Source: a virus. Taken from it: 37,293 nt of DNA. Location: positions 1-37,293 of the IMG/VR virus record IMGVR_UViG_3300031787_000380; one strand, written 5' to 3'. Shown one piece after another: positions 24,604 to 30,599 of the stretch; the first letter of the stretch is position 1; the number at the start of each line of letters is the position of its first letter. The notes beneath the pieces were generated by a model. It was given only the letters and a program-made list of their open reading frames with translations. It searched no databases and was not told the DNA's origin. The translations under genes and the position numbers were made by a program.

Positions 24604-24968
24604 TGCTTCGTCTCCCACGTCGGGGGCTCTGCCTCCGACAAGTTGAAAACCTCAAGGATTGAATCGGCGCGCCATTGCGGGATGGCCGATCGCTCTGTCT
24701 CCCACAGGGACAGCAACGACGACGACACGCCGATGGCTTCGGCCAATTGCTTATTCGACCACCGCGCGCGCTGCCGCGCGATAGCGAGCGCGTGGCCACT
24801 ACCGGGCGGCAACGTCGGCAGGCCGTTGCCGCTGTCGCGGATCATTTTCAAGGCGCCGATCGACCGCGTGAGGGTGACCACCGCAGACTCTAGAGCTTTG
24901 ACGCGCTCGTCGAGGGACAACGCGGTCGGCGCGTTGTCGGCGTCGCTGCGTATGTGCGTGCGCTTCAT
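24600..24968 (-). CDS. Helix-turn-helix regulator with coiled-coil N terminus (122 aa)
   Basis: ATG 24968 overlaps the upstream gene by ATGA. Residues about 18-45 form a coiled coil (LDERVKALESAVVTLTRSIG). Residues about 60-112 are a Cro/CI-type HTH: ALAIARQRARWSNKQLAEAI then GVSSSLLSLWETERSAIP, with the recognition helix at about 81-92. There is no protease domain, so it is Cro-like rather than LexA/CI-like. A DNA-binding protein encoded within the left operon could feed back on the early promoters at 27.7 kb and 33.9 kb. Confidence 0.75.
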   Translation of the reverse strand: MKRTHIRSDADNAPTALSLDERVKALESAVVTLTRSIGALKMIRDSGNGLPTLPPGSGHALAIARQRARWSNKQLAEAIGVSSSLLSLWETERSAIPQWRADSILEVFNLSEAEPPTWETKQ

Positions 24969-25117
24969 CGATCGGCCTCGCGCTTCATTCGCGCGCGATG
25001 CGCGCGCACCGTTGAGACATGGCACCCCACGCGCTCGGCAATCGCGGCGTCGGGCTTGATCTTTTTGTGGAGCAGCGCCGCGATGTGCGCGCGCATGCGT
25101 TGGTCAGGCTTTGCCAC
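24965..25117 (-). CDS. Small HTH protein (50 aa)
   Basis: GTG 25117 lies inside the end of the RusA-like gene (14-base overlap). The 50-residue product is basic and has a homeodomain-like HTH: AAIAERVGCHVSTVRAHRAR at about 27-46, in which GC is the turn and VSTVRAHR the recognition helix. Such short HTH units occur as phage regulators and as parts of resolvases or transposases. A regulator is more likely here given its neighbours. Confidence 0.6.
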   Translation of the reverse strand: MAKPDQRMRAHIAALLHKKIKPDAAIAERVGCHVSTVRAHRARMKREADR

Positions 25118-25487
25118 TGTCGTCTCCCCACGCCAGCCGAATCTCGACGGCGTATTGCTTAGGCTGTCCCTTGCGTTGTTCGTACCGCCACGCGATCGGC
25201 CCCCTGGGCCCGTCGTCGACGCCGAAGAATGCGGCCACTTCGTCGCGAATGCTCTTGAACGCGCCTTGCAGGTTGTCGTCATCGAGCATGCGCGGCGCGA
25301 TACGGGACAGCGTGCACGACGTCGGCGGGCTGGCCGTCTCCACGTCGGGGAGCCACTGCGATCGCAGCGCCACGGCCACTACAGCGCGCTCCCGCTTGGC
25401 GCGCGCGGCCCTGCGGGTCCAGTGCACGCGCGCATTCAGCGCGGCGCCGAGTTTCATCCCGTCGATCGGGATCGTGATCGTCGTCAT
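25104..25487 (-). CDS. RusA-like Holliday junction resolvase (127 aa)
   Basis: ATG 25487 overlaps the preceding stop by ATGA; a longer upstream frame is not needed. The protein has the RusA pattern: N-terminal strand and basic LNARVHWTRRAARAKRER, then LDDDNLQGAFKSIRD with an Asp-x-Asp-Asn (69-72) and a following Lys78, and then GVDD (89-92). RusA binds and cuts four-way DNA junctions with these acidic residues. Length (about 120) is typical. It is part of the recombination operon and would resolve intermediates before packaging. Confidence 0.75.
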   Translation of the reverse strand: MTTITIPIDGMKLGAALNARVHWTRRAARAKRERAVVAVALRSQWLPDVETASPPTSCTLSRIAPRMLDDDNLQGAFKSIRDEVAAFFGVDDGPRGPIAWRYEQRKGQPKQYAVEIRLAWGDDSGKA

Positions 25488-25759
25488 TCCCACACCCGCA
25501 CGCTCAACGCTGGCGCAAGGTCGACGCCGAAGAGGGCCGCCAATCGGTCGCAGCAGCGGTCGTCGGGGACAGCGCGCTCTTGCTCCCACAGGCACACCGC
25601 CTGGCGCGTGACGCCGCATGCGCTGGCGACGTAAGCAAGGCTGTAGTTTCGTGCGATTCGCAGCGACGCGAGGCGCTCGCCGTCAAGTCGAATTCGTCGC
25701 GGCCCTCGGTATCTTTCGATCGTCACGTCGTATCCCTTGGAAAAAAGCCCCGACGTCAT
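25484..25759 (-). CDS. Cro/CI-type HTH protein (91 aa)
   Basis: ATG 25759 starts after a 68-base gap that holds a hairpin; the stop overlaps the next gene by ATGA. Residues about 30-85 form an HTH_3 domain: GERLASLRIARNYSLAYVAS, then ACGVTRQAVCLWEQERAVP, then a final helix DDRCCDRLAALFGVD. It is the size of Cro-like proteins. As the first regulator gene after the gap it may control its own operon. Confidence 0.75.
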   Translation of the reverse strand: MTSGLFSKGYDVTIERYRGPRRIRLDGERLASLRIARNYSLAYVASACGVTRQAVCLWEQERAVPDDRCCDRLAALFGVDLAPALSVRVWE

Positions 25760-25770
25760 CTCACCATCAT

Positions 25771-25791
25771 CCGGCGGCGGAATGCCGCCGG
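25771..25791 (-). promoter_or_regulatory. GC hairpin in the left operon gap
   Basis: A perfect 8-bp stem, CCGGCGGC (25771-25778) with GCCGCCGG (25784-25791), has a 5-base loop and lies between the DUF669 stop and the HTH start. No U-run follows on the minus strand, so it is more likely a pause, processing or attenuation element than a full terminator. Confidence 0.45.
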
Positions 25792-25827
25792 TTTGCCGCG
25801 CTCGGGGCCACACGCGGCGGGGATCGA

Positions 25828-26364
25828 TCAGCCCTGCGTCTGTCGACGAGACAAGAACGCGGGCGCATTCGCCGCAGGCTTCGCGGCAGGCTTCGACGCT
25901 GGCGTGGGCGCGCTCGGCGCCTGCCCGGCAACGGGCTCGCGCCGCTTGATTTTGTTGCGGGCCTCCCATTCCCCCTTGGCGGGCTCGACGTCGACGGCGG
26001 CGATGCACTCGCGCTCCAACATCGGCGCGAGGCTCGAGCCCGACACGCCGTACGCGGCGAGCATGCGCACGACGTCGGCGCGGCCGCGCGCCATCACCTT
26101 ACCGTCCGCATGTGCGACGACGTAGCGCGACCAAATCTTGCGGCCACGGTGCGGGCTCTCGTCGTCGCAAATCGTCTCTTCGATCGATGCCATGATCGTT
26201 GACGGGTTGTTTTTCGACGGCGCCACCTTCGCCGACGAACAGATCACGCGGTAACGGCCGGGCGGCAGCAGATCGAAAGAGGGCGCCTCGACTGTGCTCG
26301 TGTCGAATCCGAGATCCATTTCGTCGCCGGTGCTGCCGTTGTCGTCGTCGTTCCAATTGGTCAT
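25828..26364 (-). CDS. DUF669-family ssDNA-binding protein (178 aa)
   Basis: I chose ATG 26364; an in-frame ATG further upstream has no support. Residues 1-20 are acidic. Residues about 34-125 match the DUF669 pattern: LLPPGRYRVICSSAKVAPSK, a charged MASIEETI strand, HRGRKIWSRYVVAHAD, and a helix ADVVRMLAAYGVSG. The rest is a Pro/Ala/Lys-rich tail. DUF669 proteins lie beside phage AAA ATPases of recombination cassettes and are thought to bind ssDNA. This arrangement is exactly what is seen here. There is no acidic SSB-type tip; the C terminus is basic. Confidence 0.7.
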   Translation of the reverse strand: MTNWNDDDNGSTGDEMDLGFDTSTVEAPSFDLLPPGRYRVICSSAKVAPSKNNPSTIMASIEETICDDESPHRGRKIWSRYVVAHADGKVMARGRADVVRMLAAYGVSGSSLAPMLERECIAAVDVEPAKGEWEARNKIKRREPVAGQAPSAPTPASKPAAKPAANAPAFLSRRQTQG

Positions 26365-26437
26365 CGTGTGCCTCTGCTCGGTTGTGCGGGCGCCTATCTC
26401 CCGCGATCGGCTGGGCCGGATATGCTCCGGCGGGCGG

Positions 26438-26638
26438 TCAATCTTCGACAATCACGCGAATCGCTACATGCTCGCTTCCCGGAATAGGATCGCCCTGCAC
26501 CTTGTGTGCGTTGCCGAATTCGTCGTGGTGCCACCCTGGCTGTCTATGCAGAAAAACCATCGCTCCGACCAACGTTTCCAACGCTTTCGCAATTCGCCGA
26601 AGCTGATTCACTTGGTCCTTGTGAAGATCGTCGTTCAC
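26438..26638 (-). CDS. Small hypothetical protein (66 aa)
   Basis: GTG 26638 overlaps the AAA gene stop (GTGA). Residues 3-28 are a helix (NDDLHKDQVNQLRRIAKALE). The second half is a small beta part with PGWHHDEFGNAHKV and a final HVAIRVIVED strand. Coupling suggests an accessory of the recombination ATPase. No family is recognised. Confidence 0.55.
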   Translation of the reverse strand: MNDDLHKDQVNQLRRIAKALETLVGAMVFLHRQPGWHHDEFGNAHKVQGDPIPGSEHVAIRVIVED

Positions 26639-27333
26639 GCTGCACCGCCCATGATCTTCGCGACGACCGCACCGAGATCGGCGGGCTCATACGCATCGAG
26701 CTTGCCGCTGCGGTCTTTCGCGACGCTCTTCCCATCGGTAGCGGTCAGGAGGTAGCGAGACGCCACCTTGCCGCCCGCGCCATCGTCTTCGTCGATGACG
26801 ACGAGCCGGAAGACCTCATCGAAGAGATAGGGAAGCGCCTCGCCGAGTTTGGCGCCTGGCATTCCGATCGAGTGACTGACCTTGCCCGTCGTGTCGTCCT
26901 TCGTCGACGCGAGCTTGGCCGAGAAATACACGCCGCACGACAGATCGCGGAACGCGCGCATGATCTTGACCATCTCGTCGGACAGCGCGCCGTACGCTTG
27001 TCGCGGATCCTTGGTCTTCGCCTTCTCCGCCGATAGCACGATCTCCGCAATCTCGCTGACGCTGTCGAGCACGACCCACGCATACCCGTGGTCGCCAGCG
27101 CGAAGCTCGGCGTAGACGGCGCGCAGGGCTTCGATCGATGTCACTTCGACGACGTCGGCGTCGAGGTCCGCGCCAGCAAGCGAGAGAAGCCCCGCTTCCG
27201 CCGACAGGATCAGCACCTTGCCGGGCAGGCTGGCGATTAGAGTGGTCTTGCCTACGCCTGCGCCGCCGTACACAAGGATCTTGGGGACGATTGCGTTTAC
27301 TGCTTGGCGCAGTGCGGTTTTTTTGATCTGCAT
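26635..27333 (-). CDS. Sak4-like AAA ATPase recombinase (232 aa)
   Basis: A 232-residue P-loop ATPase with RecA-like core. Walker A is GGAGVGKT (23-30), Walker B is WVVLDSVSE (86-94), and a sensor-like VYFSAKLAS lies at about 135-143. It is of the AAA_24 type that includes Sak4 single-strand recombinases of phages. Such proteins bind ssDNA and promote annealing or strand exchange with a partner SSB and exonuclease, both encoded just downstream. The family is named with good confidence; the exact activity is inferred from it. Confidence 0.8.
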   Translation of the reverse strand: MQIKKTALRQAVNAIVPKILVYGGAGVGKTTLIASLPGKVLILSAEAGLLSLAGADLDADVVEVTSIEALRAVYAELRAGDHGYAWVVLDSVSEIAEIVLSAEKAKTKDPRQAYGALSDEMVKIMRAFRDLSCGVYFSAKLASTKDDTTGKVSHSIGMPGAKLGEALPYLFDEVFRLVVIDEDDGAGGKVASRYLLTATDGKSVAKDRSGKLDAYEPADLGAVVAKIMGGAA

Positions 27334-27344
27334 TGTGTGTCTCC

Positions 27345-27512
27345 CTACTTCGTCAGTGCGTCAAGGTACCCGTCAAGCCACCCGCGCAGGCTTTCAAGCC
27401 GCGCGATCCTCTCGACCAATTCTTCGATCCCGTCCGCTTTGTCTGCGTCGCGCCAGCACAACGTAACGACGGCGGAGGCGAGCATGATCTCGGGGTGTCG
27501 ATTGCGCCTCAT
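27345..27512 (-). CDS. Small hypothetical protein (55 aa)
   Basis: A 55-codon frame from ATG 27512, overlapping the stop upstream by ATGA, to TAG 27345-27347, with GGGAG for the next gene right after. The product is helical with a hydrophobic MLASAVVTLCWRD segment (10-22) and an acidic coiled part GIEELVERIARLESLRG. ATGA overlaps on this strand are a constant feature of real genes here, which supports it. Confidence 0.6.
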   Translation of the reverse strand: MRRNRHPEIMLASAVVTLCWRDADKADGIEELVERIARLESLRGWLDGYLDALTK

Positions 27513-27652
27513 GGCGCGCCACCGATGGCGGCGAAGAATTCGTCAATCGCGACACCGCGGCGGATGGCTTCGCGCATGATGGCGCGACGAAGTGCGGGGC
27601 GAAGTGTGGTCCATGACATGATGTGGTTCCCTGTGCTGTTGCCGGTCGTCAT
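27509..27652 (-). CDS. First gene of the left operon (47 aa)
   Basis: ATG 27652 has AGGGAG nine bases upstream and lies 40 bases past the start site expected from the leftward promoter; a second in-frame ATG follows at codon 12. The product is small and basic, with ALRRAIMREAIRRGVAIDEF as its core helix pair. First genes of phage early operons are often small regulators or host-takeover proteins. No homology is recognised. Confidence 0.6.
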   Translation of the reverse strand: MTTGNSTGNHIMSWTTLRPALRRAIMREAIRRGVAIDEFFAAIGGAP

Positions 27653-27698
27653 TGTCTGCTCCCTGTGTACCGGGTCGCTCCATGCGGCCCGTGGATGC

Positions 27699-27727
27699 AC
27701 TCTACGCCTGATCTGTGCTCGTGTCAA
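27699..27727 (-). promoter_or_regulatory. Early leftward promoter
   Basis: On the minus strand TTGACA (27722-27727), a 17-base spacer and TAGAGT (27699-27704) form a near-consensus sigma70 promoter. Its spacer, with GAGCACAGATC at its start, is almost the same as in the promoter at 33900. It should drive the recombination operon. Confidence 0.9.
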
Positions 27728-27735
27728 GCGCTCGA

Positions 27736-27764
27736 TTGACAGACGACGCAGATCGCGCTAGAGT
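27736..27764 (+). promoter_or_regulatory. Early rightward promoter
   Basis: TTGACA (27736-27741), a 17-base spacer and TAGAGT (27759-27764). Its -35 is 8 bases from the leftward -35, so the two promoters stand back to back and one bound protein or polymerase could affect both. It drives the helicase-primase operon. Confidence 0.9.
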
Positions 27765-27804
27765 GGCGTCACAACGCGGCAGATCCGCTGCGTGGGAGGC
27801 GTAA

Positions 27805-28032
27805 ATGTTTGCAGATCGATTGGCGCAACGTCGCGCGGTGTTCGACGGCGAAGATCGCAAGGTTGAGGTGTGGTGGCGGCATGACGGCTTGTTCGTCGTA
27901 TCTAGTCTTCGTCGGCGCGACCCGCAGCGACGGGCATGGATCGAAGTCAGGAGTGCGATCGAGAAAAGCGAGACGGCGGCGATGATGACCGCTGCGCTGT
28001 GGATGCGCGAGGCGCAAGGAGAAATGCCGTGA
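27805..28032 (+). CDS. First gene of the right operon (75 aa)
   Basis: ATG 27805 has GGGAGG upstream and lies about 34 bases past the expected transcription start. The 75-residue product is mixed alpha-beta: a helix, VEVWWRHDGLFVVSSLRR strands at about 20-37, then a charged helix to the end. No family is recognised. Its start codon region holds TTTGCAGATC, one base different from the repeated CTTGCAGATC motif of the 33-kb hub. It overlaps the next gene (GTGA). Confidence 0.65.
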   Translation: MFADRLAQRRAVFDGEDRKVEVWWRHDGLFVVSSLRRRDPQRRAWIEVRSAIEKSETAAMMTAALWMREAQGEMP

Positions 28033-28256
28033 TTCGTGACGCCTACCTGCCATGCCCCCTCTGTGACGCGCCCGCGATCCCCGCTAGCGGCAAACTCTTC
28101 GTCTGCCTCGGGCGCGAAGATCCGACGTGGACCGAAGACGACGAGGCCGACTGCCCCGGTTGCGGGGAGCACCTTCGCGCAAACATCACGGGCGACGGCG
28201 AGCGCGAGTGGATCGAAGCCATCCCGACGAACGAGGTGGTCGATGAAACTCCGTGA
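28029..28256 (+). CDS. Small zinc-knuckle protein (75 aa)
   Basis: GTG 28029 overlaps the stop of its neighbour. Cys pairs CPLC (about 9-12) and CPGC (about 42-45), with one more Cys at about 26, suggest a zinc ribbon. It is acidic and could help the helicase gene that starts inside its end (overlap 14 bases). Small zinc-ribbon proteins near phage helicases and primases are common, but their function is rarely known. Confidence 0.6.
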   Translation: MIRDAYLPCPLCDAPAIPASGKLFVCLGREDPTWTEDDEADCPGCGEHLRANITGDGEREWIEAIPTNEVVDETP

Positions 28257-29970
28257 CTACCAACAAGAGGCCGTCGACGCGGTGCTCGCCTACTGGGGCA
28301 AGGGTGGATCGAATCCTTTGATCGAAGTGCCAACAGGAGGCGGCAAGAGTGCGATCCTTGGCGAGCTTGCCCGCGTCGTCGTGCAGGAGTGCGGCGGGCG
28401 CGTCGTGATCGCCACGCACCGAGCGGAGCTTATCGAACAGGACGCCGCGGCGTGTCGGCGAGTGTGGCCGATGGCGCCGCTCGCGGTGTGGTCGGCATCG
28501 TTGAACAAGCGGGGCATCGCGCCGATCACGGTCTGCGGCGTGCAAACGGTGGCGAGGAAGGCGCGCGACCTTGGCGTCGTCGACGTGCTGATCGTCGACG
28601 AAGCGCACTTGATCCCGCCCGATGGCGCCGGGCAGTACCAGTCGCTCGTGCGTGGTCTGCGCGAGGCGAACCCGGCGCTACGCATCGTGGGGCTCACGGC
28701 GACGCCATACCGTCTCGGACAGGGATACCTAACGCAAGGCGACAGCGCGCTTTTCTCGTCGATCGTGTGCCGCGTGGAGATCCCCCGCCTTATCGCGGCG
28801 GGGCACTTGGCGCCGCTGGTGACGGGTGCCGTGTGCGTGGAGATCGACACGTCGGCGCTTGCGATCCGTGCCGGCGAATTCGCGACGCGCGACCTAGAGC
28901 TCGCGGCCGACATTGCCGAAGTAACCGACGAAGTGGCCGATGACGTGGCGGCGGCGCTGGCACAGGGGCGCACGTCGGCGCTGTTGTTTGGGTGCTCGGT
29001 GGCGCACGCGGAGCACCTGCGGGACGCGCTCGCGGCGCGTGGCGTCGAGTGTGCCACGATCACTGGTGAGACGGACCAATTCACGAGGCAAGCGATTATT
29101 GGTCGCTTCCGCCGTCGAGAACTGCCGGCGCTTGCATCGTGCGACGTGCTGACCACGGGATTCGACGCTCCCGTCGTCGACGTGCTCGCGGTTGTGCGCG
29201 CGACTGCGTCGCCCTCGCTGTATGTCCAAATCGTCGGCCGAGGCATGCGCCCGGCGGACGGGAAGCGGGACTGTCTTGTGCTCGACTATGGGGGCAACAT
29301 CGCGAGACACGGCCCCGTCGACGAGGTGAAGATCAAGCCCAAGTCGAAAGGCGAAGGCAAGGCACCGACGAAGACATGCGAAAATTGTGCGGCGGAACAG
29401 CCTGCCGGCGCGCGGGTGTGTAGTGAGTGCGACTACGAATTTCCGCCGCCGGAGAAGAAGGCAAACGCGCAAGCGTCGGCGTTGCCTGTGCTGTCGACGG
29501 GCGCGCTCGGCGGCGGACCGAAGTCAACGACGCACGCTATCGGGGAGACGCAGTACCACGTCCACCGCAAGCGCTCGGGCGACGGGCCGCCGACGGTGCG
29601 CGTGGACTACTACGGCGCGGAGCCTGAGAGCGCGTCCGCAGCGTGGGTGCCGACGAAAGTGGCGAGCGAATGGGTCTGCGTCGAGCATGACGGGTTCGCG
29701 CACGCAAAAGCCGCGAAGTGGTGGGCGCAGCACGTCGGCACGAAGATGCCGGCGACGGTGGTCGAGGCGGTCGAGCGCTTGCGGGCCGGCGAGATGCCGC
29801 GTGTCATCGAGATCGAAACGCGGCCGGACGGGGACTACACACGGGTAGTCCGTCTGCGGCAAGAGGCGGGGCGGCAACCTGGGGAGGACGACGAGGTGGA
29901 GGAGCCGCAGGCCGCGAAGGCTGAGGCGGCGCCGCTCGACCCATGGAACACCGACGATCTGCCGTTCTGA
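28243..29970 (+). CDS. DEAH superfamily II helicase with zinc ribbon and SSB-like tip (575 aa)
   Basis: ATG 28243 begins MKLRDYQQEA, a standard helicase Q-motif start. Motifs: PTGGGKS (30-36), IVDEAHLI (117-124), LTATPYR (151-157), and TTGFDAP with QIVGRGMRP (329-337). A four-Cys zinc ribbon follows (Cys379, 382, 393, 396), then a C-terminal region of about 170 residues rich in charged residues. The last residues are WNTDDLPF, very like the acidic tip of bacterial SSB (DDDIPF), which binds replication proteins. The enzyme is likely the replication or recombination helicase of the phage. The tip could recruit host factors that normally dock on SSB. Confidence 0.85.
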   Translation: MKLRDYQQEAVDAVLAYWGKGGSNPLIEVPTGGGKSAILGELARVVVQECGGRVVIATHRAELIEQDAAACRRVWPMAPLAVWSASLNKRGIAPITVCGVQTVARKARDLGVVDVLIVDEAHLIPPDGAGQYQSLVRGLREANPALRIVGLTATPYRLGQGYLTQGDSALFSSIVCRVEIPRLIAAGHLAPLVTGAVCVEIDTSALAIRAGEFATRDLELAADIAEVTDEVADDVAAALAQGRTSALLFGCSVAHAEHLRDALAARGVECATITGETDQFTRQAIIGRFRRRELPALASCDVLTTGFDAPVVDVLAVVRATASPSLYVQIVGRGMRPADGKRDCLVLDYGGNIARHGPVDEVKIKPKSKGEGKAPTKTCENCAAEQPAGARVCSECDYEFPPPEKKANAQASALPVLSTGALGGGPKSTTHAIGETQYHVHRKRSGDGPPTVRVDYYGAEPESASAAWVPTKVASEWVCVEHDGFAHAKAAKWWAQHVGTKMPATVVEAVERLRAGEMPRVIEIETRPDGDYTRVVRLRQEAGRQPGEDDEVEEPQAAKAEAAPLDPWNTDDLPF

Positions 29971-29978
29971 GGCGAACC

Positions 29979-30497
29979 ATGCAGTTGAATTTTTCTGTTG
30001 AATCATACGACGACGGGGCAAAAGCATGGCTCAAGAGATCGGGCCACTATCTCGACAACCCGCCGCCGGGATGCATCTTCTGCGTCGTCGTTCGTCGCGG
30101 TGTACCTGATCTGTTTGGTCAACCCATCGGCGGAAGTGAACGGCTGGGGATGTGTCTCGTCGGTCGGCCGATTGCTCGCATGCTCCCGCAAGACGGCAGC
30201 GTTGGCGAAGTCACGCGAATGGTGCTCGTCGATGGCCTTCCGCACGGTACCGCAAGCGCGGTGCTGCGGTTTGCCGGTGACGCCGCGCGACGTCGAGGGA
30301 TGGCAGCGCTTATTTCGTACCACGACCGCACACGCCACACGGGCTGCATCTACCGCAAGGCTGGCTTCCGCAAAGACGGAAAGACCACACCGCCAAAAGG
30401 CGCAGGCTGGGGATCGCGCGCAAGGCGAGATACCGAAGCACAAGCGGCGCCAAAGCAGCGGTGGCGTTTAGACCTGAAAAGCAACGCCCGGCGGTGA
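29979..30497 (+). CDS. GNAT-like protein, XF1762-type (172 aa)
   Basis: ATG 29979 is nine bases after the helicase stop. The core reads RPIARMLPQD, then GEVTRMVLVDGLPHGTASAV (about 77-96), then a helix, LISYHD, and TGCIYRKAGFRKDGK (about 121-135), ending in a basic KQRWRLDL tail. This strand-helix pattern with a final GxxYRKAGF is that of phage XF1762-type N-acetyltransferase-like proteins. GNAT-type proteins of phages include Mom, which modifies DNA, so DNA or protein modification is possible; the substrate is unknown. Its place between helicase and primase makes a DNA role attractive. Confidence 0.65.
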   Translation: MQLNFSVESYDDGAKAWLKRSGHYLDNPPPGCIFCVVVRRGVPDLFGQPIGGSERLGMCLVGRPIARMLPQDGSVGEVTRMVLVDGLPHGTASAVLRFAGDAARRRGMAALISYHDRTRHTGCIYRKAGFRKDGKTTPPKGAGWGSRARRDTEAQAAPKQRWRLDLKSNARR

Positions 30498-30599
30498 GGC
30501 CGGGCGACACGTCAACGGAGGGAGTGGCCGGCGACGTGGAGACAAGAGGCTAGCGTCGACACTGTCGGCGTGCAAGACGTGAAAGTGGGAGAAGACAAC

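Noticed and set aside
23842-25059. Plus-strand open frame of 405 codons across the exonuclease and HTH genes
   Set aside because: It crosses several minus-strand genes with clear motifs and ATGA couplings. Its translation shows no domain and is Arg-rich.
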